DNA of 64,000 bases from Antribacter soli. GTDB lineage: Bacteria; Actinomycetota; Actinomycetes; Actinomycetales; Cellulomonadaceae. Numbering within the stretch: position 1 is the first letter of the stretch; each line of letters begins with the position of its first letter. Below, one piece after another: positions 46,046 through 55,315 of this stretch. The position numbers were made by a program, and so were the translations under genes. The notes beneath the pieces were generated by a model. That model was not told the DNA's origin, made no database searches, and worked only from the letters and a program-made list of their open reading frames with translations. The stretch spans positions 1-64,000 of the forward strand of contig NZ_JAKGSG010000038.1 of NCBI RefSeq assembly GCF_021568775.1, read 5' to 3'.

Positions 46046-49000
46046 ATGAAGCGTCCAATCCTCCTTTCGAGCGTCTCAGCACTCTCCGCGGCCTGCGTGG
46101 TCGCGGCGAGCCTGAGCGCGACCGCCGCGCCGTCAGATCCGGCAGACGACGCGTTCGCCGCCGCCCGGTCGCTCGGCATCGAGGCCACGAGCCTCAAGCC
46201 GGTGTACGGCAAGGCCGAGAAGGTCTCGACCGGGCTGCAGGGTGTCGAGGGCACCGTCACCGCGTTCGTCCAGCTCGACGCGCCGTCGGCCATCGACCTG
46301 CACGAGCAGGGCGGGTCCGCCGCGGACGTCCGCAAGGGCAAGCAGGACGTCGAGGCCCTGGCCGACGCCGTCCTGCCCGAGGGCTCGCCCAGCGCCAGCA
46401 GCACCGAGGACCTGCTGCGCACGTCCGTCACCAGCAACGTCGTCGCCGGCTTCACCGTCACGGGCGAGGCGGAGCAGATCCGGGCGCTCGCGGACAGCCC
46501 GGACGTCGTCACGGTGTACCGCATCACGCCCAAGACGCCGTCGAACAAGGGCACCGACGTGTTCACGCAGGCGCTCGCCACCTGGCAGAGCGCCGGCCTT
46601 ACCGGCGAGGGCGTGCGCATCGGGGTCATCGACACCGGCCTGGACTACACGCACACCGACTTCGGCGGCCCCGGTACACCCGAGGCGTTCGCGGCGGCCG
46701 CTGCCGACGACGGCACGGCGCCGATCCCCGAGGGGACGTTCGACTCCGCCAAGTTCCTCGGCGGCTACGACTTCGCAGGCCACACCTACGACGCGCAGGA
46801 CCCGGCGTCGGTGCCGGCGCCCGACCCGAACCCGATCGACTCGTACGACATCGGTGGCGGGCACGGCACGCACGTCGCGGGAACGGCCGCCGGGTACGGC
46901 GTCTCGGCGGACGGCTCGACGTTCCGCGGCGACTACGCCACCCTCACCGACATCTCCGACTTCGTGGTCGGCCCGGGCAGCGCCCCGGAGGCCGGGATCT
47001 ACGCGCTCAAGGTGTTCGGCGACCTCGGTGGTTCCACGTCCGTCGTGGTCGACGCGCTCGACATGGCTGCCGACCCGAACGGTGACGGCGACGTCTCCGA
47101 CCACCTGGACATCGTGAACCTCTCGCTGGGCTCGGACGGCTCGCCGGCCGACGACCCGGAGAACGTGTTCATGGACGAGCTCGCCACCATCGGCACGCTG
47201 TCCGTCGTGGCGTCCGGCAACGCGGGCGACATCACCGACGTCGGCGGCTCGCCGGGCAACTCCGCCACCTCGCTGACCGTCGCGAACTCCGTGGGTGACA
47301 CGCAGACCTTCGACGCCGTCGAGGCCACAGCGCCCGCCGAGCTGGCCGGGACGTACGCGTTCCAGAACTCGGTCGCGTACTCCGGGGCCGACGTCGAGGC
47401 GCCGGTCGCGTTCGTCGCCGCCGACTTCACCGGCTGCGCGGCGTTCACCCCCGAGCAGGCGGCGACCGTCGCCGGCAAGATCGCGTACCTGTACTGGGAC
47501 GACAACGACGGCGCCCGCCCGTGCGGGTCCGCCCTCCGGTTCAACAACGCGCAGGCCGCGGGCGCCGTCGGCGTGGTCCTCTCCTCGGAGCTCGCCGTCT
47601 TCCCGGCCGGCATCGCCGGCAACGCCGGCATCCCCGGCGGCCAGCTCACCGGTCCGTCGACCGACGCGCTGCTGCCCGCGATCGAGGCCGGCACGCTCGT
47701 GCTCAAGATGGGCCCCTCCTACAAGAGCACGGCCTTCGAGTCCATCCCGAGCATCGGCGACACGCTGAACTCGAGCTCGTCGCGCGGCGTGCACGGCTCG
47801 CTCGGCATCGTCAAGCCGGACGTCGCCGCGCCGGGCACCGGCATCTCGTCGGCCGGGGCGGGCCACGGCACCACCCCGGTCACCATGTCCGGCACCTCGA
47901 TGGCGACCCCGCACGTCGCGGGCATCACCGCCCTGGTGAAGCAGCAGCACCCGGACTGGACGCCGGCCGAGGTCAAGGCCGCCGTCATGAACACCGCCAC
48001 GCACGACGTGTTCACGGGCACCGACCGGACCGGGACCGCGTTCGGCCCCGAGCGTGTCGGCTCGGGCCGGGTCGACGCCCTCCAGGCCGTCGGCTCAGAC
48101 GTGCTCGCCTACTCCGCGAACGACCCGGAGCTCGTCTCCGTGAGCTTCGGAGTGGTCAAGGTCGACGAGCCGACGACCCTCGTCAAGAAGGTCACCGTGG
48201 AGAACACGGGCTCGTCCACCGCGACGTACCGCGCGTCCTTCACGCAGTCGTCGACCGCCGGCGGTGCCTCGGTGTCCGTCTCGCCGTCGAGCGTGACGGT
48301 GAAGCCGGGCCGCACGGCGACCGTGAAGGTCACCTTCCGTGCCGACCCGGCGACGCTCGCCAAGGGGCTCGACCCGACGTCGAGCGCCACCGACCCGGCC
48401 CTCGGGCTGCCGCGTGACTTCGTCTCCATGGTCACGGGCCGCGTGGTGCTCACGCCGACCGGCTCCACCGGCGGCTCCGAGCTGCGGGTCCCGGTCCAGG
48501 CCGCGCCCAAGCTGGTCTCCGACCTCGAGGGCGAGGACGTCTCCTTCGCGAGCGGCGCGACCGAGGCGACGCTCGAGCTGGACGGCGAGGGCGTGAACAG
48601 CGGTGGCTGGACGTCGCTCGTCGCGCCGTTCGAGCTGAAGGCCACCAGCCCGGCGCTGCCGGAGTCGGCGTGGGAGGGCTCGTCGAGGTCGGCGTTCCAG
48701 GCCGGCGACATCCGCGCCGTCGGCTTCTCCTCGACCGCCCCGCAGTTCGCGGCGGCGGGCCTCGACCCGGCGGACGGCTATGCCGCCGTCGGCGTCGCGA
48801 TGCAGGGCGAGTGGGCCACGCTGGGCTTCGACCCGACGCCGTTCGTCCTGGTGGACGTCGAGGGTGACGGCGTGCCCGAGTACGAGGTCGACGTCATCAA
48901 GTACCCGGACACGGACGTGACGCTCACCGCCACCTTCGACCTGGCGACCGGTGACACCGTGTGGCTCGACTTCGTCAACGGCGCCTTCGGCGACGTGGAC

Positions 49001-49339
49001 ACGTCGATCTTCGACAGCAACGTCGTCGTGATCCCGGTGCCGCTGGGCCCGCTCGGCATCACCGCGGACTCGACGCCGACGTTCCAGGTGGCGACCAGCT
49101 CGTACTACGCCGGCGGGGTGGTCGACGCGACCGAGCCGTTCGCCGCCAGCCCGTACGCCCCGGCGTACTGGTTCGAGGGCCAGGGCGAGTTCGTGTACGC
49201 CGCGGACGACGACACGGAGCTGACGGTCCACAAGGCCGCCGACGCCGGGAAGTCCAAGCTGCTCCTGCTGCACTTCCACAACGAGAAGGCCCACGAGCGG
49301 TACGAGATCGTGGACGCCGAGGTCAGCAGGCGCCGTTGA
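46046..49339 (+). CDS. Large secreted subtilase (S8) with PA domain
   Basis: A 1097-residue secreted protease. A signal peptide (LLSSVSALSAACVVAASLSA) is followed by an I9-type propeptide, then the S8 domain with Asp196 (IDTGLDYTH), His273 (GHGTHVAGT) and Ser618 (GTSMATPHVAG). A protease-associated domain is inserted between His and Ser (around residues 430-550). C-terminal domains are beta-rich Fn3-like (TATYRASFTQSS). A start at the ATG 46046 gives MKRPILLSS; a TTG 21 bases earlier is unlikely. Divergent from osmC. Confidence 0.92.
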   Translation: MKRPILLSSVSALSAACVVAASLSATAAPSDPADDAFAAARSLGIEATSLKPVYGKAEKVSTGLQGVEGTVTAFVQLDAPSAIDLHEQGGSAADVRKGKQDVEALADAVLPEGSPSASSTEDLLRTSVTSNVVAGFTVTGEAEQIRALADSPDVVTVYRITPKTPSNKGTDVFTQALATWQSAGLTGEGVRIGVIDTGLDYTHTDFGGPGTPEAFAAAAADDGTAPIPEGTFDSAKFLGGYDFAGHTYDAQDPASVPAPDPNPIDSYDIGGGHGTHVAGTAAGYGVSADGSTFRGDYATLTDISDFVVGPGSAPEAGIYALKVFGDLGGSTSVVVDALDMAADPNGDGDVSDHLDIVNLSLGSDGSPADDPENVFMDELATIGTLSVVASGNAGDITDVGGSPGNSATSLTVANSVGDTQTFDAVEATAPAELAGTYAFQNSVAYSGADVEAPVAFVAADFTGCAAFTPEQAATVAGKIAYLYWDDNDGARPCGSALRFNNAQAAGAVGVVLSSELAVFPAGIAGNAGIPGGQLTGPSTDALLPAIEAGTLVLKMGPSYKSTAFESIPSIGDTLNSSSSRGVHGSLGIVKPDVAAPGTGISSAGAGHGTTPVTMSGTSMATPHVAGITALVKQQHPDWTPAEVKAAVMNTATHDVFTGTDRTGTAFGPERVGSGRVDALQAVGSDVLAYSANDPELVSVSFGVVKVDEPTTLVKKVTVENTGSSTATYRASFTQSSTAGGASVSVSPSSVTVKPGRTATVKVTFRADPATLAKGLDPTSSATDPALGLPRDFVSMVTGRVVLTPTGSTGGSELRVPVQAAPKLVSDLEGEDVSFASGATEATLELDGEGVNSGGWTSLVAPFELKATSPALPESAWEGSSRSAFQAGDIRAVGFSSTAPQFAAAGLDPADGYAAVGVAMQGEWATLGFDPTPFVLVDVEGDGVPEYEVDVIKYPDTDVTLTATFDLATGDTVWLDFVNGAFGDVDTSIFDSNVVVIPVPLGPLGITADSTPTFQVATSSYYAGGVVDATEPFAASPYAPAYWFEGQGEFVYAADDDTELTVHKAADAGKSKLLLLHFHNEKAHERYEIVDAEVSRRR

Positions 49340-49407
49340 ACCTGGTTGTCGTCTGACCGGGCAACGGCCGGACGCTTGCCTGCTGGAGACTGACCAGGGT
49401 CAGTCGT

Positions 49408-49439
49408 GGAGGGCCTCGCCGCACGCGGCGAGGCCCTCC
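49408..49439. terminator. Terminator after subtilase
   Basis: A 15-bp perfect stem (GGAGGGCCTCGCCGC and its complement) with a two-base loop lies between the subtilase stop and the FAD oxidoreductase start. Confidence 0.8.
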
Positions 49440-49534
49440 GTCGTCACCGCACCGCGCTTCCCCGCCGCGCCCGCATGGTGGCCGCAGTGTGGCGGGCGTC
49501 GCGGACACGGAGGGGGTGGTGCGAGAATCGCGAC

Positions 49535-52500
49535 GTGCCCCCGCAGACCCACCCCACCTCGCCGGCCGCCACGGACGCGAAGGTGTCCGGCCGGGCGGCG
49601 CACGAGCAGGAGGCCGTGCGACGCGCCGACGAGGCTCGCCGAGCGGCCGACGAAGCGCGCGAGGCCGTCGCCGTGGCGCTCCGGACCGTGGTGAGCTGCG
49701 GCGTCGACACCTCGCCGCGCCGCCGCGCCGAGTACTCGACGGACGCGTCGAACTACCGCGTCGTGCCGGAGGCGGTCGTCTTCCCGGAGTCGGCGGACGA
49801 CGTCGTCCGGGTGCTCGGCGTGCTGCGCGAGCTCGGCGTCCCCGTCACCGCGCGGGGTGCCGGCACATCCGTGGCGGGCAACGCCGTCGGACCTGGCGTG
49901 GTGCTCGACTTCTCCCGGCACCTCGACCGCGTGCTCGCCGTCGACCCCGAGACCCGGACGGCCCGCGTGCAGCCGGGCACGATCATGACGAACCTCCAGA
50001 AGGTGGCCGCGCCGCACGGCCTGCGCTTCGGGCCCGACCCGTCCACGCAGAACCGCGCCACCCTCGGCGGCATGATCGGCAACAACGCGTGCGGCCCGCA
50101 CGCCGTCGCCTACGGGCGCACGGCGGACAACGTGGTGTCGCTCGACGTCGTCGACGGGGCCGGGCGGCGCTTCACCGCCGGCCGGGGCGACTCGACGTTC
50201 GCCGCCGTCCCGGGCCTGGCCGACCTCGTGCGCGACAACCTCGCCCTGATCCGGACCGAGTTCGGGCGGTTCGGGCGGCAGGTCTCCGGCTACTCGCTGG
50301 AGCACCTCTTGCCGGAGAACGGGTCCAACCTCGCCCGCGCGCTCGTCGGGACGGAGGGCACCCTCGTCACGATCCTCGAGGCCACCGTCGATCTCGTGCC
50401 GGTGCCGAGCGCCCCCACGCTCGTCGTGCTCGGTTACCCCGACATGCCGACAGCCGCCGACGACGTGCCGGCCCTCCTCGACCTCAAGCCCTTGGCGATC
50501 GAGGGGCTGGACGCGCGGCTCGTCGACGTCGTGCGGCGCGCCCGCGGTGACGTGGCCGTGCCGCCGCTCCCCGAGGGGGCAGGCTGGCTGATGATCGAGG
50601 TCGGCGGCGCCACCCAGGAGGAGGCGCTGTCCACGGCTCGGGCGATCGTCGCGGCCGCGTCCACCTCCGCCGCCGAGGTGCTGCCGGCCGGGCCGGACGC
50701 GACCAAGATGTGGCAGATCCGGGCCGACGGCGCCGGCCTCGCGGGGCGGACGCCCTCCGGCGAGCAGGCGTGGCCCGGCTGGGAGGACTCCGCCGTGCCG
50801 CCCGAGCGGCTCGGCGCCTACCTGCGTGACCTCGAGGCCCTTATGGGGCGGTACCGGTTGGACGGCCTGCCCTACGGGCACTTCGGTGACGGGTGCGTGC
50901 ACCTGCGCATCGACATCCCGCTCGAGACCTCGGGCTCCGTGCTGCGGACCTTCATGACCGAGGCCGCGGAGCTGGTCGCGAAGTACGGCGGCTCGCTCTC
51001 CGGCGAGCACGGCGACGGCCGCGCCCGCTCCGAGCTGCTGCCGCTCATGTACTCGCGCGAGGCCATCGGGCTGATGGAGCAGTTCAAGGCGCTGTTCGAC
51101 CCCAAGGACCACCTCAACCCCGGCGTCATCGTGCGCCCCAGCGCGATCGACGCCGGCCTGCGCCGGCCCGCCGCTGGCCCCGTGCTCTCACGCTCCACCA
51201 CGCTGACCGGGATCTCGCGCCGCGCCGGGTACGAGGGGTTCTCCTTCCAGCACGACCACCACGACATGACGACTGCGGTGCACCGCTGCGTCGGCGTCGG
51301 CAAGTGCCGGTCGCACTCGCCCGGACAGTTCATGTGCCCCTCGTACGCCGCGACCCGCGACGAGAAGGACGTGACCCGCGGCCGTGCGCGCGTGCTGCAG
51401 GAGGCGCTCAACGGGACGCTCGTCGGCGGGCTCTCGGCGCCGGAGGTACGCGAGTCGCTCGACCTGTGCCTGTCCTGCAAGGCGTGCTCCTCCGACTGCC
51501 CCGCGGGCGTCGACATGGCGCAGTACAAGTCCGAGGTGCTGCACCGCACGTACCGCGGCCGGCTGCGGCCCGTCGACCACTACGCCCTCGGCTGGCTCCC
51601 GCGCTGGGCCCGCCTCGCCGGGGCGATGCCGCGGTTCGTCAACCGTGTCCTCGGTGTGCCGTTGATCGCCAAGGCGGTGCTGTGGGCCGGCGGGATGGAC
51701 ACGCGCCGCTCGATGCCCAGGTTCGCCGAGGTGCCGTTCCGGACCTGGTGGGCGCGCGGCGGGGCGACGCACGGCGTCCCCGGCCTGCGCATCCTCGGTG
51801 TACCCGGCCGCGAGGCGCGCACCGCGGCGGTACTCGCCCAGCGGCCGAAGGTGGTGCTGTGGACCGACACGTTCAGCGACTCGATGGCGCCCGGCGTCCC
51901 GCAGGCGGCCGTGAAGGTCCTGACCGCTGCCGGCTACGACGTGATCGTGCCCGACCAGCAGGCCTGCTGTGGCCTCACCTGGATCTCGACCGGCCAGCTC
52001 GACGGCGCCCGACGTCGGCTCTCGTCCCTGCTCGAGGTGCTCGGCCCGTACGCGGTGAACGGGATCCCGATCCTCGGTCTCGAGCCGTCGTGCACGGCGG
52101 TGCTGCGGTCCGACCTGGTCGACCTCTTCCCCGACGACCCGCGCGCCCGCGCCGTCGCCGCGGCGACGCACACGCTCGCCGAGCTGCTGACGTCGCCCGA
52201 GACGGCGCCTGACCCCGCCGTGTTCCGGATCCCGTCCCTCGCGGACGTGTCCGCCGTGGCCCAGCCGCACTGCCACCACCACTCCGTCATGGGGTGGGAC
52301 GCGGACCGTGCGCTGCTCCAGGCCGCCGGAGCGACCGTGAAGGTCATCTCCGGTTGCTGCGGCCTCGCGGGCAACTTCGGCATGCAGAAGGGCCACTACG
52401 AGGTGTCGGTCGCGGTGGCCGAGACCGCGCTCCTGCCGGCGCTCCGCGCCGCCGCGCCCGGCGACGTGTACCTCGCCGACGGCTTCTCGTGCCGCACGCA

Positions 52501-52564
52501 GGTCGACCAGCTCGCGGGCATCGAGGGCAAGGCGCTCGTGGAGCTGATCGCGGAGCGGCTCTAG
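49535..52564 (+). CDS. FAD-linked oxidase/4Fe-4S fusion (D-lactate or 2-hydroxyacid dehydrogenase type)
   Basis: A 1009-residue two-domain enzyme. An N-terminal FAD-binding domain has RGAGTSVAGNAVGPGV and QNRATLGGMIGNNACG; the FAD-oxidase C-domain includes PYGHFGDGCVH and SGEHGDGRARSEL. A second half carries a C-x2-C-x2-C-x3-C cluster (CLSCKACSSDCP) and two CCG motifs (QQACCGL, GCCGLAGN) like glycolate oxidase GlcF and D-lactate dehydrogenases. It would oxidise a 2-hydroxy acid, passing electrons to the membrane. I chose the GTG at 49535, since earlier starts overlap the terminator. Confidence 0.85.
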   Translation: MPPQTHPTSPAATDAKVSGRAAHEQEAVRRADEARRAADEAREAVAVALRTVVSCGVDTSPRRRAEYSTDASNYRVVPEAVVFPESADDVVRVLGVLRELGVPVTARGAGTSVAGNAVGPGVVLDFSRHLDRVLAVDPETRTARVQPGTIMTNLQKVAAPHGLRFGPDPSTQNRATLGGMIGNNACGPHAVAYGRTADNVVSLDVVDGAGRRFTAGRGDSTFAAVPGLADLVRDNLALIRTEFGRFGRQVSGYSLEHLLPENGSNLARALVGTEGTLVTILEATVDLVPVPSAPTLVVLGYPDMPTAADDVPALLDLKPLAIEGLDARLVDVVRRARGDVAVPPLPEGAGWLMIEVGGATQEEALSTARAIVAAASTSAAEVLPAGPDATKMWQIRADGAGLAGRTPSGEQAWPGWEDSAVPPERLGAYLRDLEALMGRYRLDGLPYGHFGDGCVHLRIDIPLETSGSVLRTFMTEAAELVAKYGGSLSGEHGDGRARSELLPLMYSREAIGLMEQFKALFDPKDHLNPGVIVRPSAIDAGLRRPAAGPVLSRSTTLTGISRRAGYEGFSFQHDHHDMTTAVHRCVGVGKCRSHSPGQFMCPSYAATRDEKDVTRGRARVLQEALNGTLVGGLSAPEVRESLDLCLSCKACSSDCPAGVDMAQYKSEVLHRTYRGRLRPVDHYALGWLPRWARLAGAMPRFVNRVLGVPLIAKAVLWAGGMDTRRSMPRFAEVPFRTWWARGGATHGVPGLRILGVPGREARTAAVLAQRPKVVLWTDTFSDSMAPGVPQAAVKVLTAAGYDVIVPDQQACCGLTWISTGQLDGARRRLSSLLEVLGPYAVNGIPILGLEPSCTAVLRSDLVDLFPDDPRARAVAAATHTLAELLTSPETAPDPAVFRIPSLADVSAVAQPHCHHHSVMGWDADRALLQAAGATVKVISGCCGLAGNFGMQKGHYEVSVAVAETALLPALRAAAPGDVYLADGFSCRTQVDQLAGIEGKALVELIAERL

Positions 52565-52747
52565 CCTTCGCGGCCCGGTGGCTGCAGGGCGGGGCGACGC
52601 AAGCGCCGCCGCTGAGTCCGGAGTCGCTCCAGCCGAGGCTGGTCCGGCAGACGCCGCTCACTCTCAGTTGACATTGTCAGCGCACGGTGAGCGGCGCCGG
52701 GACGTCAGTGGCCTGCCGCCCGGGCAGACGGCGTCCGGGCCGCGGCG

Positions 52748-53443
52748 CTACAGGTCCCGCCGGCGCTGCGCGGCCTTCAGCCGCTCGTCCAGCAGCGCCG
52801 CGATGACCTGCCGGCCGGGGCCCATGTCGTCGAAGCTGGTCGGCACGGTCTCGAAGAACACCGAGTAGGCCGGCGTGCCGGCCTGGTAGCGCCAGCCTTC
52901 CGCGAGCGGTCCCGCATCGTGGGCGTCGTAGCCGATCGAGTCGAGGAGCTCGGCGACGGCTGCCTTCGCCTTCTCGTCGTCCCCGGCGACGGCGAGGACC
53001 GAACGCTCAGGGTCGCCGCTCGGGCGCGCCAGCTCGCCGAGGTGCCCGGCGTAGATGTTGTTGAAGCCCTTCACCACGCGCGACTCCGGCAGGTGCGCCT
53101 GGAGCAGCTCGCTGACAGTCGTGTTCTCGTCGTCGAGCTCCTGGATCTGCCCGTCGCGCTGCGGGTAGTAGTTGTTGGTGTCGATCACGACCTTGCCGCG
53201 CAGCGCCTCGACCGGGACGGTCTTGTAGGCGTGCAGCGGTATGGTCACCACCACGATGTCGCCGGCGGCTGCCGCCTCGGCCGGGGTGGCAGCCCGCGCG
53301 TTCGGCCCCAGCTCCGCGACCAGGTCGGCCAGCGTGTCCGGCCCGCGCCGGTTGCTCAGGACGACCTGATGTCCCGCCGAGACCGCCAGGCGCGCGATCG
53401 CGCTGCCGATGTTGCCGCTTCCGATCAACCCGATGACGCTCAT
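52748..53443 (-). CDS. NADP(F420) oxidoreductase-like protein
   Basis: A 231-residue Rossmann protein, MSVIGLIGSGNIGSAIARLA, with SNRRGPDT as the NADP-binding pocket and KGFNNIYAGHL, of the F420-dependent NADP reductase or ketopantoate reductase-like group. The cofactor cannot be decided from sequence. F420 biosynthesis genes lie further right, which supports F420 use; it is not in the same operon. Confidence 0.75.
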   Translation of the reverse strand: MSVIGLIGSGNIGSAIARLAVSAGHQVVLSNRRGPDTLADLVAELGPNARAATPAEAAAAGDIVVVTIPLHAYKTVPVEALRGKVVIDTNNYYPQRDGQIQELDDENTTVSELLQAHLPESRVVKGFNNIYAGHLGELARPSGDPERSVLAVAGDDEKAKAAVAELLDSIGYDAHDAGPLAEGWRYQAGTPAYSVFFETVPTSFDDMGPGRQVIAALLDERLKAAQRRRDL

Positions 53444-53527
53444 GCACGAGCCAACGGTCGGTCGTGACGTCGCATTCCGGCGAATCGCGACATGTGACGA
53501 CCGTCATCCCGCGCGGGGGCCGTCGGG

Positions 53528-53665
53528 CTACTCCAGCCACTCCGTGACGAAGCGGTCGTTCGCGTGGATGTGGATCGCCTCGTAGATGTCGTCCGTGAGG
53601 GTCTGGAACTTGTGCGGCACCAGGGCCGGCACCAGGATCTGCCCGCCCACCGGCACCCGGTTCAC
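53528..53665 (-). pseudogene. C-terminal fragment of a cupin protein
   Basis: A 45-residue reading frame begins with GTG overlapping the MocR stop as GTGA and reads VNRVPVGGQILVPALVPH through IHIHANDRFVTEWL. This looks like the second half of a cupin fold; the first half is missing. It may be a truncated gene left after deletion, or a minimal open frame that is still translated by coupling. The fold cannot close as it stands. Confidence 0.5.
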
Positions 53666-55224
53666 GGTGCCGCCACGGCGCGCACCGCCTCCGCGAGGCG
53701 TCGTACCGCCTCCCCGACGCGGGGATCGGCCAGGTTCCCGTATCCCACGACGAGCACGGTCGACCGCGCCGGCGGTGAGACGAGGTACCGGCGCAGGTCC
53801 GCCACCGCGACGCCGAGGGCGGCGGCCTCGCGGGTCACGTCCGCGGCGTCGGGTCCGGGGATCCCCGCGAGGTCGACCAGCGCGTGCATCCCGGCGGCGA
53901 TCCCGCGCACGTCCGCGTGCGGCAGCTCGCGGGAGAGCGCGGCGAGCAGGGCAGCGCGCCGGCGCTTGTACCGGCTCCGGGCGGCGCGCAGGTGCCGGCC
54001 GTACGCGCCGCTGGAGACGAACCGCGCGAAGGCGAGCTGGTCGAGGGTGGAGGGGCCCGGCGTCGGGCCGCCTGCCGCGGCGACAGCCGCGCGCCACCGG
54101 TCGGGGACGACCGCCCAGCCGATCCCGAACGCGGGCGAGAGCGTCTTGCTCACGGATCCGAGCAGGAGGACCCGCTCCGGGTCGAGGCCCTGCAGGGCGG
54201 CGACCGGCCGGCGGTCGTAGCGGAACTCCGCGTCGTAGTCGTCCTCGACGACGATCCCGTCCACGTCGCGCGCCCACTCGAGCACGGCCCTGCGGCGGTC
54301 CTCGGACAGGGCGGACCCCGTGGGGAACTGGTGCGCCGGCGTGAGCAGCGCCGCCCGCGCCCCGGTCCGCGCCGACGCGGAGACGAGGGCGGCGACGTCG
54401 ACGCCGTCGTCGTCCACCGGCACCGGGACCGGCGTGAGCCCGGCGGTGGCCGCCACGTCGCGGAGCGCCGGCCAGCTGGGGTCCTCCACGAGAAGGTGCG
54501 TGTGCCCGGCGCGGGCCAGCGCGGCCGCGATCCGGGACATCCCGTCGCTCGCGCCACGGGTGAGCAGCACGGCATCGTCGGGCCCGGCCACCGCGCGTGC
54601 CCGGCGCAGGTGCGTGGCGACGGCGGCGCGTGCCGCCGGGTGCCCGCCCGGCGGCTGGGTCGCGAGGTCGTCGTTCGCGGCCTCGGCCAGCGCTTCACGC
54701 GCCGCGCGCAGCCAGGCCTCGCGGGGCACGTGGCGCAGGTCGGGCACGCCGGGTGCGAGGTCGTACGGCTGGCGCGGGGCGTTGCCCGCCGGCCCGAGCC
54801 GTTCGCCCGACGCCGGTCGCACGCCCGGGCGCACCTCCGGCCGCCCTGCGCTGGCCGGCTCAGGCGGCGGGCCGGCGAGCGCGGTCGCGGAGACGCGGGT
54901 GGCGGAGCCGGTGCGCGCCTCGAGGAAGCCCTTGGCGACGAGGTGCCCGTAGGTCTCGGTGACGACCCAGCGGGAGATGCCGAGCAGCTCGGCGAGGTCA
55001 CGGCTCGGGGGCAGGGCCGTGCCGGGGGCGAGGCGGCCCGAGCCGACGGCGCCGAAGATGCCGCGCTCGAGCCGGTTCCGGAGCGACCCGGGCCCGGGCG
55101 CGAGGGCGAGCAGCACCTCGCTCGCCGTGCCGGGACCGGCCGTGCCGGGACCCGCCGTGCCGGGACCGGCCTTGCCGGCGGGTGCGGCAGGCGCCGTCCC
55201 CGAATTGGTCTGGTCCGTGCTCAT
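53662..55224 (-). CDS. MocR/PdxR-type GntR-aminotransferase regulator
   Basis: A 520-residue fusion of a GntR winged helix (LPPSRDLAELLGISRWVVTE) and a fold-type I aminotransferase domain with the PLP-binding Lys in SVSKTLSPAFG. Such regulators sense pyridoxal phosphate or aminated substrates. It stands back to back with an aldo/keto reductase, a likely target; some of these convert pyridoxine or pyridoxal. A GPGTA repeat lies at the N-terminus. The stop overlaps the cupin fragment. Confidence 0.85.
   Translation of the reverse strand: MSTDQTNSGTAPAAPAGKAGPGTAGPGTAGPGTASEVLLALAPGPGSLRNRLERGIFGAVGSGRLAPGTALPPSRDLAELLGISRWVVTETYGHLVAKGFLEARTGSATRVSATALAGPPPEPASAGRPEVRPGVRPASGERLGPAGNAPRQPYDLAPGVPDLRHVPREAWLRAAREALAEAANDDLATQPPGGHPAARAAVATHLRRARAVAGPDDAVLLTRGASDGMSRIAAALARAGHTHLLVEDPSWPALRDVAATAGLTPVPVPVDDDGVDVAALVSASARTGARAALLTPAHQFPTGSALSEDRRRAVLEWARDVDGIVVEDDYDAEFRYDRRPVAALQGLDPERVLLLGSVSKTLSPAFGIGWAVVPDRWRAAVAAAGGPTPGPSTLDQLAFARFVSSGAYGRHLRAARSRYKRRRAALLAALSRELPHADVRGIAAGMHALVDLAGIPGPDAADVTREAAALGVAVADLRRYLVSPPARSTVLVVGYGNLADPRVGEAVRRLAEAVRAVAAP
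55124..55180 (-). repeat. 15-bp tandem repeats in MocR N-terminus
   Basis: Three units of 15 bases (GCCGTGCCGGGACCG, read on the plus strand) plus a degenerate fourth encode GPGTA repeats in the N-terminal linker. Variation would change the length of a flexible N-terminus only. Confidence 0.75.
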
Positions 55225-55315
55225 GGCATTGGACCGTACTACCAGACCGATCCTTCCCTAGCGTTGAGGAGACGGCGCGGGGCAGGCCCGCGTGACACGC
55301 GAAGGAGATCGATCC

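Noticed and set aside
53490-53510. Possible Crp site near TGTGAC...GTCATC
   Set aside because: Only partial match and between two gene ends with no suitable promoter.
53662-54277. A longer cupin gene from the frame opposite the MocR reading frame
   Set aside because: The upstream part is a shadow of MocR; only the last 45 residues look like a cupin.
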